A DNA stretch of 64,000 nt from Tethya wilhelma (Eukaryota; Porifera; Demospongiae; Tethyida; Tethyidae). The notes under the pieces are model-generated. The model searched no databases, was not told the origin of the DNA, and saw only the letters and a program-made list of their open reading frames with translations. This document shows, in pieces, positions 1 to 10,992 of the stretch. Numbering within the stretch: position 1 is the stretch's first letter; each line of letters opens with the position of its first letter. Position numbers and translations under genes: made by a program. The DNA is taken from positions 6,911,629 to 6,975,628 of the forward strand of contig CAXIPT010000001.1 of the NCBI GenBank assembly GCA_964030475.1, given 5' to 3'.

Positions 1-358
1 GTATGAGTTTGCTTTTTAAATCTGACAACCATTTCCAATTTTGATGTACAGTTCTAAAATAAACACCTTACCAGTGTATCATGATAAAGTCTCCATTAAT
101 AAAATTATGTACGGCATTGTAAAAACCACATGAAACAGTATACATGCATGGTCACGCCTTAGTTTCTAGGCAACTACTAAAGTTGCACAATTTGTTTATA
201 AACTAAAGCCATCTACTTAATGACAAAATTCCAAACTACGCCCCTAGAGATAAGAGCATTTCAGCTGCAATTGCTCATTCATTATTTATTAAAAACAAAA
301 GACAATAATATTATATTTTTTGACCAAAGCTGGTAAAAGTATACAGAACAATGGTGCA
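1..358. other. 3' flank of receptor 1, no gene seen
   Basis: AT-rich sequence downstream of the first minus-strand receptor. It resembles the flanks downstream of the other two receptors (near 3640-3950 and 7160-7440), so it belongs to the tandem duplication unit. No open frame, RNA gene or transposon end was recognised. Confidence 0.5.
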
Positions 359-2725
359 TTAATTATGAGGGTTGTACTCTCGTAATTGGTTTGTGTCATC
401 ATTCGACTTCCTGAACAGTTTCAAAGCTGGCAAGACAAACAGGAAGAAAATAGTGAGGAAGATCATTGTGTTGAAACTCAAACAATATATGAGAAACTGC
501 ACATAATCTCCGATATTAATTTCATGAAGGATCACATATGTGGGAAACCCAAAAGCAAACAAAACTACCAAAGAATAGTCGAGCATTATTATATTCCTAG
601 TTTGAAAATCAGAGTTGGCCACCTTTCTAGTAGAGTGAGCAAAGAATAGTAAAAATATTGATAAGATACTTTTGTGAAGTAAGATTAGTCCGAACCAAAT
701 GGCATCATATTGCGAACGACAGATGGTGTCAGTGATAACTATGGGGAGGGGTCTTGAATCGTCTATTTTGAAGGTCCTTGTGTAACTTGGTTTTCTCTTA
801 TTAATTGAAGTCCACAGTACACATATAAAGACATCAAATAGTGCCATCAAGAGAACCATGATAATAAGAGTGTTGTCGTGAAACAGTTTTGATGAAGAAT
901 TGCTCCACTTTTTCCACTTGATAAAAATTTTGTACAATCTCCACGTTTTTAGACAAACGGTTCCCATAACTAAAGTTAGTCCAATCGACACAAAGTAAAG
1001 AGAGAGATTGCAAAGGAATACCTCTGCATTGTAATGCAAGTGCAATGTGTTGGATAGTGCGAGTGTCACATTGTTGAGCAGCACCAAATAAATGCCGATA
1101 AAAATGAGATGATTAAGTCGAGTGCTCGTGGCTTTAATGACATGGTGATTTCGATAGATGACATTTATTAGGTGAAAAGGTATAGCTATAAGGGCAGTCA
1201 AAACGCTCATTACTAAGATCGGGACAGAAATATCTGGTGAGATTTGAGTGTTTCGTTGCTCAAAATCAGAAGTTATAAAGACATCAATATCATTTTTGGT
1301 ACCTGATTCTGTAATATTTAGAGTACCATTTTCGTAGAATCCAATTCGTGTAGGAGACTTATTTTCTTTAAACTGAAACAAGTTCAATGTTCTATCCACA
1401 AATCCATTGGTCTCATTAAACATGATGTGGCCTGACACTCCGTGGAAGTCAACATGTAGCATGTTTTTTTGTATCATAGAAGATATAGCCTCTCGGTTTC
1501 TGCTTTCCAAAATACTAAGATTTCTTTTCTGTAGCTCACTGAGGGAGTTATTGAGAGCTAGACTGAGTGCCCAAACAGCATCATAAGCTGGGCTTGCCCA
1601 TTGGGTGTTATTAGAGGGTACATTGAAAGTTGTTCTGTACCACTCAGCAGTGTTTTGATACTCATTTTCAAATTCTTCATAGCTCAGTCCTGTATAAGTT
1701 TGATTTGGCTGTTCAGTGTTGAAGCTGAGAAAGATGTTGAGATGACCGTGTAGAGCCATTTTCATGTCTTGTTCAGAACAGCTATAAAGTTTCCCATCAT
1801 ACATGAAGTGAGTAGCACTGAAATCAGACTCTTGTCTGTCGGCAAATACAAACTGATAAAATGGGTATTTTATTTCCATCTTATAAGCTAAGCACAACAA
1901 TTCTCTAGAAAGTTTTGGAGAGGTAAGAACAAAAATGACTCGTGTAAAAGCTTGCTTTACTTCATTTAGTGGAAAATATGTGTCATAGACTGGGAAGGTA
2001 TGGACCTGATAGTTGTTCATTTCTTGTATTATACGTTCGAGATGTAAAACTCTTTCTAAATGAAAAATGTTTGTTTCACTAAACAAAAGTGAGACATTTT
2101 GCCATCCATTATGCTTCATGAGTTCAAAGTACATACCTTCCCAATGTGTATTCGAATCTATGATGCCAAACAAATGGCGATAAGTCATTCTATTGCTAAG
2201 TTTAGTAATACTACCAAAATGAAGGCTGACCATAGATTTTGTCGACAGCTCTTCATGTGAAAAAAGTCGACCAACATTTTGTGCTGATTCAGAGCATCTT
2301 GGTCCAACCATTCCAAGTAATGGTAAGCTACTGCTGAGTATGTCATTTGCAAAGCTCACAACTGTTCTCCCAATGATGTTACAACCGCCATCACTTCTTA
2401 TGATGTCTAGAGTATAACCTGGCAGTAGATCAGAACGATTGTTGATCTGTTGGACTGCTAGGTAAACTGCTGGTGCAATGTCATGGCCTTCTTCAGCATA
2501 TGCCGAAGCTTGTGAAAGTAGTCTTAAAGGTGATGAGTTAATGATTGTGGTATCTCTTTGCGATTCATCACTTTGGTTTTGAAAGGGAAGCATGAGAACA
2601 AAGTAGATCTTCTTTTGTTCTTCGGAGCTCTGATCACAGATTGTAGTCCTGGTGATGATCAGTAATAGCAGGCTGATGAGAAACACATGGCACAAAGTAC
2701 ACTTTGAATAGCTTAGGTAGTACAT
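359..2725 (-). CDS. GABA-B-type class C GPCR, receptor 1
   Basis: A single open frame of 788 residues. Residues 1-30 form a hydrophobic signal peptide. About 38-480 is a Venus-flytrap ligand-binding domain (ANF-receptor fold), with the family-like segments PGYTLDIIRSDGGCNIIGRT and LGMVGPRCSES and many N-glycosylation sequons. About 503-770 is a seven-helix region with the GABA-B-like helix 1-2 loop KATSTRLNHLIFIG and the TRNIIMLDYS segment. The C-terminal tail is short, with no obvious coiled coil of the kind used for vertebrate GABBR1/2 pairing. It should sit in the plasma membrane and signal through G proteins; the ligand cannot be told from sequence. It is intronless, unlike bilaterian GABBR genes, and is the first of three tandem copies. 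The start chosen gives the signal peptide and matches the paralogues. Family placement is firm; orthology to a particular GABBR is not claimed. Confidence 0.9.
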   Translation of the reverse strand: MYYLSYSKCTLCHVFLISLLLLIITRTTICDQSSEEQKKIYFVLMLPFQNQSDESQRDTTIINSSPLRLLSQASAYAEEGHDIAPAVYLAVQQINNRSDLLPGYTLDIIRSDGGCNIIGRTVVSFANDILSSSLPLLGMVGPRCSESAQNVGRLFSHEELSTKSMVSLHFGSITKLSNRMTYRHLFGIIDSNTHWEGMYFELMKHNGWQNVSLLFSETNIFHLERVLHLERIIQEMNNYQVHTFPVYDTYFPLNEVKQAFTRVIFVLTSPKLSRELLCLAYKMEIKYPFYQFVFADRQESDFSATHFMYDGKLYSCSEQDMKMALHGHLNIFLSFNTEQPNQTYTGLSYEEFENEYQNTAEWYRTTFNVPSNNTQWASPAYDAVWALSLALNNSLSELQKRNLSILESRNREAISSMIQKNMLHVDFHGVSGHIMFNETNGFVDRTLNLFQFKENKSPTRIGFYENGTLNITESGTKNDIDVFITSDFEQRNTQISPDISVPILVMSVLTALIAIPFHLINVIYRNHHVIKATSTRLNHLIFIGIYLVLLNNVTLALSNTLHLHYNAEVFLCNLSLYFVSIGLTLVMGTVCLKTWRLYKIFIKWKKWSNSSSKLFHDNTLIIMVLLMALFDVFICVLWTSINKRKPSYTRTFKIDDSRPLPIVITDTICRSQYDAIWFGLILLHKSILSIFLLFFAHSTRKVANSDFQTRNIIMLDYSLVVLFAFGFPTYVILHEINIGDYVQFLIYCLSFNTMIFLTIFFLFVLPALKLFRKSNDDTNQLREYNPHN

Positions 2726-3957
2726 GTTTACTTCAATTTGCCTGAAATTGTTAATAGCTCACTACAATTAATCTTTAACAGAGTATTTTATTGGAACCTC
2801 AAAACTAAACTTATGAACAGACTATCTGGCTATTAGTTCTTACTATAGTAAAACCAGACAATGCATGTAATGACTTGGAGTAACCTATATAGCTCAGCAG
2901 ACTGTCATATGACCTGAGGTTATGCTTGTGGTTATAGTATGGCTAGCAAGACAATCATGTTGAACTTCCTCCCACTGAATGTTTCAAATTCTTGCTTATT
3001 AATTTGTGAGAAATGAGCCATGTACTTAATTCTCATGCATGCAATAATTATGTGACTTACAACTATAATAATTAGTAGTAAACTAAATATCAATTATTGT
3101 AAAAATTATAAGCAGCACTGTAGGAATGGGTAATGTTGTAAAAAGCACTGTAAGGTACTGGAAACTTTAGCACATGATGTATTTTATTTTCAGTCACCTG
3201 CATGGGCATATGATTCTGAGTCATGCAGTGGTCATGCAAGCTTAAGCACTCAATTGGCTAATTGAGATGAAGTATCAACCTAAATACAGGAAAAACCTAT
3301 GTAAGATTATTCACATTTGTCCTTGCTACAAATGCTTACTGCATGACTCTGCCACCAGGTCTAAGACAATTAACTGCAACCAGCTAGAATTTAAATCACA
3401 CAACTATCAAGTTTGTCCAGGTTTGTTATGAGGTTCTTTCTCATGTTGTAACGTTGTATGTTACAGTATCAGAAAATAATAAATTTTGATAACTGTATGG
3501 CCAGCCTGCTATTTCTACAGGGTTGTAACTGTCCATAATCATGTATAATAATTCTCTTGTAACCCACTCTGATGTAGTTAGTCTTTCATCCATATTACTC
3601 ACATTTTTTTTTGTCGTGCACATGCATGCTGTAAAGCAAATTGCACCATTTGTTTATCAACTATAAAGTCGATCACTTACTTTACAACAAAATTCCAAGG
3701 TACGCCTTAAGGCTTGTAGGTATGCCAATTAAACTAGAGAATGCAAGTAAACTTGAAATAATCATTATAATGCTTCTCCATTAAATTTGAAAAGTGATTT
3801 TTTTTTTACATCAGGTAAGTCCAATCATATTATAAGAAATAATGCATGATTATTGAAGATACTGTGTGAGTGAGCAATTAACACATTTAACTGCATAAGG
3901 TCAAAAATAGTAAAAGTATCTATACTTATTGTAACAATGCACTCAATCTGACATTCA
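2726..3957. other. Spacer between receptors 1 and 2
   Basis: AT-rich spacer holding the upstream region of receptor 1 and the 3' flank of receptor 2. Short open frames here look like chance. The only recognisable element is the shared upstream block listed separately. Confidence 0.5.
2871..2930 (-). promoter_or_regulatory. Conserved upstream block of receptor 1
   Basis: A block containing gacttggagt, a cagactrtcat-like segment and catatgacctgaggtt lies about 150-200 bp upstream of the receptor 1 start codon. Recognisable copies lie upstream of receptors 2 and 3. It may be promoter sequence, or simply part of the duplicated unit. Confidence 0.35.
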
Positions 3958-6330
3958 TTATGAAGGTTGTATACTGACATAAGACTTGCTGTCACAATAC
4001 TTTAGCTTCTTATAGAGTTTCAAAGCAGGCAAGCCAAATAAGAAAAAAATAGTGAGACCGATCATTGTGTTAAAAACCAGACAATACACGAGAAACTCAA
4101 CATGATCACCGATGTCAATTTCTCGAAGGATCACGTATGCAGGAAACCCCAAAGCAAGCAAAACTGCAAAGGAATAGTCAAGCATTATTATGTTCCTAGT
4201 TTGAAAATCAGAATTGGCCACTTTTCTAGTAGAATAAGCAAAAAACAGCAAAAATACCAATAGGATGCTTTTGTGAAGTAAGATTAGTCCAAACCAAATG
4301 GCATCATATTGTGAACGACAGATGGTATCAGTGATAGCTATGGGGAGGGGTCTTGACCTGTCCATTTCAATGGTCGTTGTGTAAGGTGGTTTTCTCTTAT
4401 CAATTGAAGTCCACAGTACACATATAAAGACATCGAATAGTCCCAGCAAAAGAATCATCCCAATGAGAGTGTTGTCGTGGAGGAGTGTTGAGGAAGATTT
4501 GCCCGGTTTTTTCCACTTGATAAAAATTTTGTAAAGTCTCCATGTTTTTAGACAAATGGTTCCAATAACTATAGTTAGTCCAATTGACACAAAGAAAAGA
4601 GAGAGATTACAAAGTGATACCGCTGCGATATATTCCAAGTTCAATGTGTTGGATAATGTGAGTGTCACATTGTTGAGCAGCACCATATAAATGCCGATAA
4701 AAATGAGATGATTAAGTCGAGTGCTCGTGGCTTTAATGACATGGTGATTTCGATAGATGACATTTATCACGTGAAAAAGTATAGCAATCAGGGCAGTCAA
4801 AACGCTCAGCACTAAGATCGGAATGGAAATATCCAGTGAGATTTGTGTGTTTCGTTGCTCAAAATCAGAAGATATAAAGACTTCTTCATCGTTTTTGGTA
4901 CCTGATTCTGTAATATTTAGAGTACCATTTTTGTAGAATCCAATTTGTGTAGGAGGCTCATTTTCCTTGAACTGAAACAAGTTCAGTTTCCTATCCACAA
5001 ATCCATTGGTCTCATTAAACATGATGTGGCCTGACACTCCCTGGAAGTCAACATGTAGCATGTTTTCTTGTATCATAGAAGATATAGCCTCTCGATTTCT
5101 GCTTTCCAAGATACTAAGATTTCTTTGCTGTAGCTCACTGAGGGAGTTATTGAGAGCTAGACTGAGTGCCCAAACAGCATCATAAGCTGGACTTGCCCAT
5201 TGGGTGTTATAAGAGGGTGCGTTGAAAGTTGTTCTGTACCACTCAGCAGTGTTTTTATACTCATTTTCAAATTGATCATAGCTCAGTCCTGTATAAGTTT
5301 CGTGATTTGATGGTTCAGTGTTGAAGCTGAGAAAGATGTTGAGATGACCGTGTAGAGCCATTTTCATGTCTTTTTCAGAACAATTGTAATTTTTTCCCTC
5401 ATAAATCAAGTGAGTAGCACTGAAATCAGACTCTTGTCTGTCGGCAAATACAAATTGGTAAAAAGGGTATTTTAAATCTCTGTGATAAGCTAAGCACAGC
5501 AATTCTCTTGAAAGTTTTGGAGAAGTAAAAACAAAAATGATTCGTGTAAAAGCTCGCTTTACTTCGTTGAGTGGAAAGTATGTGTCGTAGACTGGAAATG
5601 TATGGAGACAATAGTTGCTCATTTCATTTGACTCTTCTATCATACGTTCAAGATGTAATACTCTTTCTAAATGAAAAATGCTCGTTTCACCAAACAAAAG
5701 TGAGACATTTTGCCATGCATTGTACTTCATAAGTTCAAAGTACACACCTTCCCAATGCTCATTTGAATCTATAATGCCGAATAAATGTGGATAAGTTGTT
5801 CTATTGCTAAATTTAGTGATACTACCAAAATGAAGGCTGACCATGGACAGTTCTTTGTGTGAAATAAGTCGGCCAACATTTTGTGTTGATTCAGAGCATC
5901 TTGGTCCAACCATTCCAAGCAATGGTAAGCTACTGTTAAGCACATCATTTGCAAAGCTCACAACTGTTCTCCCTATAATGTTACAACCGCCATCACTTCT
6001 TATGATGTCTAGAGTATAACCTGGCAGTAGATCAGGGCGATTGTTGATCTGTTGGACTGCTAGGTAAACTGCTGGTGCAATATCATGTCCTTCTTCATAT
6101 GGCGAAGATTGTGGAAATCGTCTTGAAGGTGATGAGTTAATCATTGTTGTTTCTCTTTGTGATTGTACATTACTTCGGTTTTGAAAGGGAAGCGTGAGAA
6201 CAAAGTAGATCTTCTTTTGTTCTTCGGAGTTCTGATCACAGAGTGTAGTCCTGGTGATGCTAAGTAATAGCAGGTTGATGAGAAACACATGGCACAAAGT
6301 ACACTTTGGAAAACTTAGGAAGTATGGCAT
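3958..6330 (-). CDS. GABA-B-type class C GPCR, receptor 2
   Basis: A 790-residue single-exon paralogue of receptor 1 with the same order: signal peptide (about 1-31), Venus-flytrap domain (about 38-485), seven transmembrane helices (about 505-770) and a short tail ending after SKSYVSIQPS. Near-identical stretches include AWYRTTFN-like, WASPAYDAVWALSLALNN and KATSTRLNHLIFIG, so duplication is fairly recent. The flytrap lobes differ more than the helices, and short indels occur near residues 50-80 and 245-250, which suggests the ligand side is changing. It is transcribed in the same direction as its neighbours, with about 1.2 kb between copies. No stop or frameshift interrupts it. An expressed plasma-membrane receptor is likely; the ligand is unknown. 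Confidence 0.9.
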   Translation of the reverse strand: MPYFLSFPKCTLCHVFLINLLLLSITRTTLCDQNSEEQKKIYFVLTLPFQNRSNVQSQRETTMINSSPSRRFPQSSPYEEGHDIAPAVYLAVQQINNRPDLLPGYTLDIIRSDGGCNIIGRTVVSFANDVLNSSLPLLGMVGPRCSESTQNVGRLISHKELSMVSLHFGSITKFSNRTTYPHLFGIIDSNEHWEGVYFELMKYNAWQNVSLLFGETSIFHLERVLHLERMIEESNEMSNYCLHTFPVYDTYFPLNEVKRAFTRIIFVFTSPKLSRELLCLAYHRDLKYPFYQFVFADRQESDFSATHLIYEGKNYNCSEKDMKMALHGHLNIFLSFNTEPSNHETYTGLSYDQFENEYKNTAEWYRTTFNAPSYNTQWASPAYDAVWALSLALNNSLSELQQRNLSILESRNREAISSMIQENMLHVDFQGVSGHIMFNETNGFVDRKLNLFQFKENEPPTQIGFYKNGTLNITESGTKNDEEVFISSDFEQRNTQISLDISIPILVLSVLTALIAILFHVINVIYRNHHVIKATSTRLNHLIFIGIYMVLLNNVTLTLSNTLNLEYIAAVSLCNLSLFFVSIGLTIVIGTICLKTWRLYKIFIKWKKPGKSSSTLLHDNTLIGMILLLGLFDVFICVLWTSIDKRKPPYTTTIEMDRSRPLPIAITDTICRSQYDAIWFGLILLHKSILLVFLLFFAYSTRKVANSDFQTRNIIMLDYSFAVLLALGFPAYVILREIDIGDHVEFLVYCLVFNTMIGLTIFFLFGLPALKLYKKLKYCDSKSYVSIQPS

Positions 6331-7448
6331 TTCTACTTCAATTTTTGATTTAAATCGTTACAAAGTATAGCCACTATATACACTATTTGTATAACTTATA
6401 ATGATGATAATAATAGGGTATATTATGAATTTATACTTCACTATAATGACCAGTGATCTCATGCACATCTGAACTAGGCAGTTCTTCCATCAGTATGTTA
6501 AAACCAACACTGGCAGTGACTTGGAGTGATCAGTGATATTCTACTATCAAGCTTAGTAGACTATCATATGACCTGAGGTTTAGACATTTATATGTTTGTG
6601 GTCAGAGTACTGTAACACGATAGTCATGTACTTCCTCTTATAAATTCTTTCTTGATAAATCAATTTATAACCACAATTTCTGAGAAATGAGCCACTCATG
6701 CACACAATACGTAACTCACACAGTTGGTACCAGTACAGACGTATTGCCATTTGTAGCGGGTAATTTAGTTAATTCCCCCATGGCAGATCCTTGGCATGCT
6801 TCTCGTTACTAAAGCATGCAGTTTACAAATAGCATATTATTGCAACCTTATAAACTTAATTGTCTGAGGAAGTAAAGATCAAACGATTTCTTAATTGCAT
6901 TGTCTCTGGAACATCTGTTGCTTTTTGATTTTGTAGCTACATGGTTGGTTATGGTTGAAATTTAAGACTCAGTGCTCGGAAATAAATTCACATTAGCCTC
7001 AGAGACACTGCTATAGTTGCACAATCAAAAACAATCTTCTCCATTAATTTGAAAAGTAAGTTTTACATCATGAAACTCCAATCATATTGCAATTAATATA
7101 TAGCCTTATAGAATCCAATTCGTGTAGTATGAACTATAGCGTACACTGGTTGGGCATGCAATCGATTTAATTGTTGATGGACTATATAAAGCTATTTACT
7201 TAATTTATGACAAGATTCCAAAACCAATTAAGATACACCATAATGCCAATTTAACTAGGGAATGTAATAATCATTATTAGATTAAGCTTTTCCGTTAATT
7301 TGAAAAGTGATTAATTTTTACATCATGAAAGTTCAATAAGGAGTAATGAATTTGTGTGAGTAAAAAATGAACAGAAGATGATTTTGGCCAAAAATATATA
7401 GTCAAAAGCACTCTTAGCAACCTGTTACAATATTCATGCATGTATTGA
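6331..7448. other. Spacer between receptors 2 and 3
   Basis: AT-rich spacer with the upstream region of receptor 2 and the 3' flank of receptor 3. It shares blocks with the other two spacers. No gene was recognised. Confidence 0.5.
6515..6580 (-). promoter_or_regulatory. Conserved upstream block of receptor 2
   Basis: Second copy of the block described upstream of receptor 1, with gacttggagtgatcagtgat and catatgacctgaggtt, about 190-250 bp before the start codon. Retention in all three spacers fits a shared promoter but could just reflect tandem copying. Confidence 0.35.
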
Positions 7449-9809
7449 TTATGATGGTTGTACACTGACATTAGGCCTGCTGTCATTATCCTTCAAATTC
7501 TTGTAGAGTTTCAAAACTGGCAAGACAAACAGGAAGAAAATAGTGAGGAAGATCATGGTGATAAAAAACAGACAATACACGAGAAACTGCACATAATCAC
7601 TGATGTCAATTTCTCGAAGGATCACATAGGTGGGAAACCCCAAAGCAAATAAAACTGCAAAGGAATAGTCCAGCATTATTATATTCCTAGTTTGAAAATC
7701 AGAGTTGGCCACCTTTCTGTTAGAATAAGCAAAGAATAGCAGAAATACCAATAGGATGCTCTTGTGAAGTAAGATTAGTCCAAACCAAACGGCATCATAT
7801 CGTGAATGACAGATGGTATCAGTGATAACTATGGGGAGGGGTCTTGAATTGTCCATTTCAATGGTCGTTGTGTAAGGTGGTTTTTTCTTGTCAATTGAAG
7901 TCCACAGTACACATATAAAAATATCAAATAGTGCCATTAAGAGAACCATGATAATAAGAGTGTTGTCGTGAAACAGTTTTGATGAAGAATTGGTCCACTT
8001 TTTCCACTTGATAAAAATTTTGTAAAATCTCCACGTTTTTAGACAAATGGTTCCAATGACTAAAGTTAGTCCAATTGACACGAAGTAAAGAGTGAGATTG
8101 CATAGGAATACCTCTGCATTGTAACGCAAGTTCAATGTGTTGGATAGTGCGAGTGTCACATTGTTGAGCAGCACCATATAAATGCCGATAAAAATGAGAT
8201 GATTAAGTCGAGTGCTCGTGGCTTTAATAATATGGTGATCTTGATAGATGACATTTATCACGTGAAAAAGAATAGCAATAATGGCAGTCAAACCACTCAG
8301 CACTAAGATTGGAATGGCAATATCTAATGAGATTTGAGTGTTTTGTTGCTCAAAATCAGAAGATATAAAGACTTCTGTATCGTTTTCTGTACCTGATTTT
8401 GTAGTATTTATAGTACCCTCACTGTAGCTTCCGATTTGTGTAGGAGGCTCATTTTCTTTAAACTGAAACAAGTTCAATTTCCTATCCACAAATCCATTGG
8501 TCTCATTAAACTTGATGTGGCCTGACACTCCGTGGAAGTCAACATGTAGCATGTTTTCTTGTATCATAGAAGATATAGCCTCTCGGTTTCTGCTTTCCAA
8601 GATACTAAGATTTCTTTGCTGTAGCTCACTGAGGGAGTTATTGAGAGCTAAACTGAGTGCCCAAACAGCATCATAAGCTGGACTTGCCCATTGGGTGTTA
8701 TTAGAGGGCACGTTGAAAGTTCTTGTATACCATTGAGCTGTATTCTTATACTCTTTTTCAAATTGATCATAGCTCAGTCCTGTATCGGTTTCTTGATTTG
8801 TTTTATAGCTGGAAAAGATGTTGAGGTGACCATGTAAAGCCTTTTTCATGTCTTTTTCAGAACATTCATAGGCTTCGCCCTCATATATGAAATGAGTAGC
8901 ACTAAAATCAGACTCTTCTCTGTCGGCAAACACAAACTGGTAATACGGGTACTTTAAATCTCTGTGATAAGCTAAGCACAACAATTCTCTTGAAAGTTTT
9001 GTAAAAGTAAGAACAAAAATGACTCGTGTAAAAGCTCGCTTTACTTCATTTAGTGGAAAGTATGTGTCGTGGACTGGGAAAGTATGGACCTGATAGTTGT
9101 TTGTTTCATAGGCGTTTGCTGATTCTTCTATTATATGTTTGAGATGACTTACTCTTTCTACATAAAAAATGTTTCTTTCACTAAACAAAAGTGAAACAGT
9201 TTCCCATGCATTATACTTCATGAGCTCAAAGTACATACCTCCCCAATACTTGTTTGAATCTACCATGCCAAACAAATGGGGATAAGTTGTTCTATTGCTA
9301 AATTTAGTGATACTACCAAAATGAAGGCTGACCATAGACAGTTCTTTGTGTGAAATAAGTCGGCCAATATTTTGTGTTGATTCAGAGCACCATGGTCCAA
9401 CCATTCCAAGTAATGGTAAGTTTATATTTCTGAGCACATCATTTGCAAAGCTCACAACTGTTCTCCCTATAATGTTACAACCGCCATCACTTCTTATGAT
9501 GTCTAAAGTATAACCTGGCAGTAGATCAGAGCGATTGTTGATCTGTTGGACTGCTAGGTAAACTCCTGGTGCAATGTCATGTCCTCTATCATATGGCAAA
9601 GCTTGTGAAAGTGATGAATTAGTCGTTATGTTTTCTCTTTGCGATTGTACATCAGTTTGGTTTTGAAAGGGGAGCATGAGAACAAAGTAGATCTTCTTTT
9701 GTTCTTTGGGACTCTGATCACAGAGTGTAGTCCTGGTGATGCTTAGTAATAGCAGGCTGATGAGAAACATATGGCATGGAGTACACTTTGGAAAACTTAG
9801 TAAGTACAT
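7449..9809 (-). CDS. GABA-B-type class C GPCR, receptor 3
   Basis: A 786-residue single-exon paralogue with signal peptide, Venus-flytrap domain (about 35-480), seven helices (about 500-765) and a short tail ending in NVSVQPS. It differs from receptors 1 and 2 in the N-terminal linker, at LGMVGPWCSES (Trp where the others have Arg) and around residue 240, where five or so residues are added. These lie in the ligand-binding half. The open frame is complete, and the start is aligned with its paralogues. It is the most upstream of the three tandem copies; the LTR element is inserted about 1 kb further along. Function should match the family: ligand-gated G-protein coupling at the cell surface, ligand unknown. 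Confidence 0.9.
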   Translation of the reverse strand: MYLLSFPKCTPCHMFLISLLLLSITRTTLCDQSPKEQKKIYFVLMLPFQNQTDVQSQRENITTNSSLSQALPYDRGHDIAPGVYLAVQQINNRSDLLPGYTLDIIRSDGGCNIIGRTVVSFANDVLRNINLPLLGMVGPWCSESTQNIGRLISHKELSMVSLHFGSITKFSNRTTYPHLFGMVDSNKYWGGMYFELMKYNAWETVSLLFSERNIFYVERVSHLKHIIEESANAYETNNYQVHTFPVHDTYFPLNEVKRAFTRVIFVLTFTKLSRELLCLAYHRDLKYPYYQFVFADREESDFSATHFIYEGEAYECSEKDMKKALHGHLNIFSSYKTNQETDTGLSYDQFEKEYKNTAQWYTRTFNVPSNNTQWASPAYDAVWALSLALNNSLSELQQRNLSILESRNREAISSMIQENMLHVDFHGVSGHIKFNETNGFVDRKLNLFQFKENEPPTQIGSYSEGTINTTKSGTENDTEVFISSDFEQQNTQISLDIAIPILVLSGLTAIIAILFHVINVIYQDHHIIKATSTRLNHLIFIGIYMVLLNNVTLALSNTLNLRYNAEVFLCNLTLYFVSIGLTLVIGTICLKTWRFYKIFIKWKKWTNSSSKLFHDNTLIIMVLLMALFDIFICVLWTSIDKKKPPYTTTIEMDNSRPLPIVITDTICHSRYDAVWFGLILLHKSILLVFLLFFAYSNRKVANSDFQTRNIIMLDYSFAVLFALGFPTYVILREIDISDYVQFLVYCLFFITMIFLTIFFLFVLPVLKLYKNLKDNDSRPNVSVQPS

Positions 9810-10837
9810 TTCTACATACTCAACTTTTTACTCAAATCACAATAAACTATAGCTAACTACAATTAATAGTCTTCAACTATACTAAGTAACTTAATTATAA
9901 TGATGATGATAATAGCATGGTATACTCTTTGAATTTATGCTTCATTATAATAGTGATCTCACATCATAACTAGGCAGTTCTTCCTATCAGTATGTTAAAA
10001 CCAACACTGAGTCAGTGACAGTGACTTGGAGTGATCAGTGATATTCTACTATCAAGCTCAGCAGACTATCATGTGACCTGAGGTTTAGAGGTTTATCATG
10101 CTTGTGGTCAGAGTATACTATAACGGGATAGTCATCTACTTCCTCCTATAAATTCTTTCTTGTTACAACTATAATTCGTAAGAAATGAGCCAATAGTACT
10201 CATGCACACAATATGTGACTCACACCCATCTGTACTGGTATACAGACCTTATTGCTATTCATAGTGGGTAATTTATTTCCTCCATGACCGATTTAGATTT
10301 CATTACTCAAGTATACAGTTTACAAATTACTCATGCAACCTTATAAACCAGGAAGTAAAGTTCAAAGGATTTCTTTATTGTATAGTGTCTCTAGAACATC
10401 TGTTGCTTTTTGTTTTTGTAGCTAAATGGTTGGTTGTGGTTTAAGAGTCAGTGCTAACGTATATAGTCTCAGGAAGCAATTTAACAACTGCAGTTGCATG
10501 CACAATTTGTTTATGAATTAATTAATTGGCATTGCATTTACTTTCAAGGTATATACAAGTACATGACGTAGATAGCTGTACAGCTGTACCTTGCACCCTG
10601 ACCTATGAATTATTAGCGTCACAGTCAGTCGGTCAGTCGGTCGGTCGCTTATGTGAAAATCAATTCACTCACCGGAATATTGGCTCACTCAGGCTCGCCC
10701 CAAATATACACCTTATATGCATAGGCATAATGCCTAATTCAATGTTATAGCTTCTCCGTTAATTTGAAATGTAATTGTTACATCATGAAAGTTTAATAAT
10801 AATGATTAATTCCCCCATGTTTCTTGTTACTCGAGCA
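9810..10837. other. Upstream region of receptor 3
   Basis: AT-rich, with the shared receptor upstream block and then sequence resembling the 3' receptor flanks (gcttctccgttaatttgaaa near 10750), so the edge of a further duplication unit may begin here before the LTR insertion. A gtcagtcggtcggtcg micro-repeat occurs near 10623. No gene seen. Confidence 0.45.
10020..10085 (-). promoter_or_regulatory. Conserved upstream block of receptor 3
   Basis: Third copy of the block, with gacttggagtgatcagtgat, tcaagctcagcagactatca and gacctgaggtt. It lies a little over 210 bp upstream of the receptor 3 start. Confidence 0.35.
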
Positions 10838-10842
10838 CTAAG

Positions 10843-10992
10843 TAGAGAACATTGAACTTTGAACCTTATAAGACTATTTAGCTGACGGTCCATACCTATT
10901 TATTCAGTTGTGCTATCATTGATTTCGTGTTGTTATCTTATGTAAATCAAGTTTCGTAAACATGAACAAATAGGGTATTCCCTTATTATTTA
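10843..10992 (+). repeat. 5' LTR
   Basis: 150-bp LTR starting tagagaacattg and ending cccttattattta. It does not have the usual TG...CA ends; the edges were fixed by the 5-bp target duplication, the polypurine tract and identity to the 3' copy. Confidence 0.9.
10866..10912 (+). promoter_or_regulatory. LTR promoter: TATA-like box and initiator
   Basis: ttataag at 10866-10872 is TATA-like. About 35-40 bp downstream, ttcagttg carries the initiator motif TCAGTT with its A at 10906. If transcription starts there, the first 14 bases of the RNA are exactly complementary to the sequence at the 5' LTR/internal boundary (10992-11005). The start site is inferred. Confidence 0.5.
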
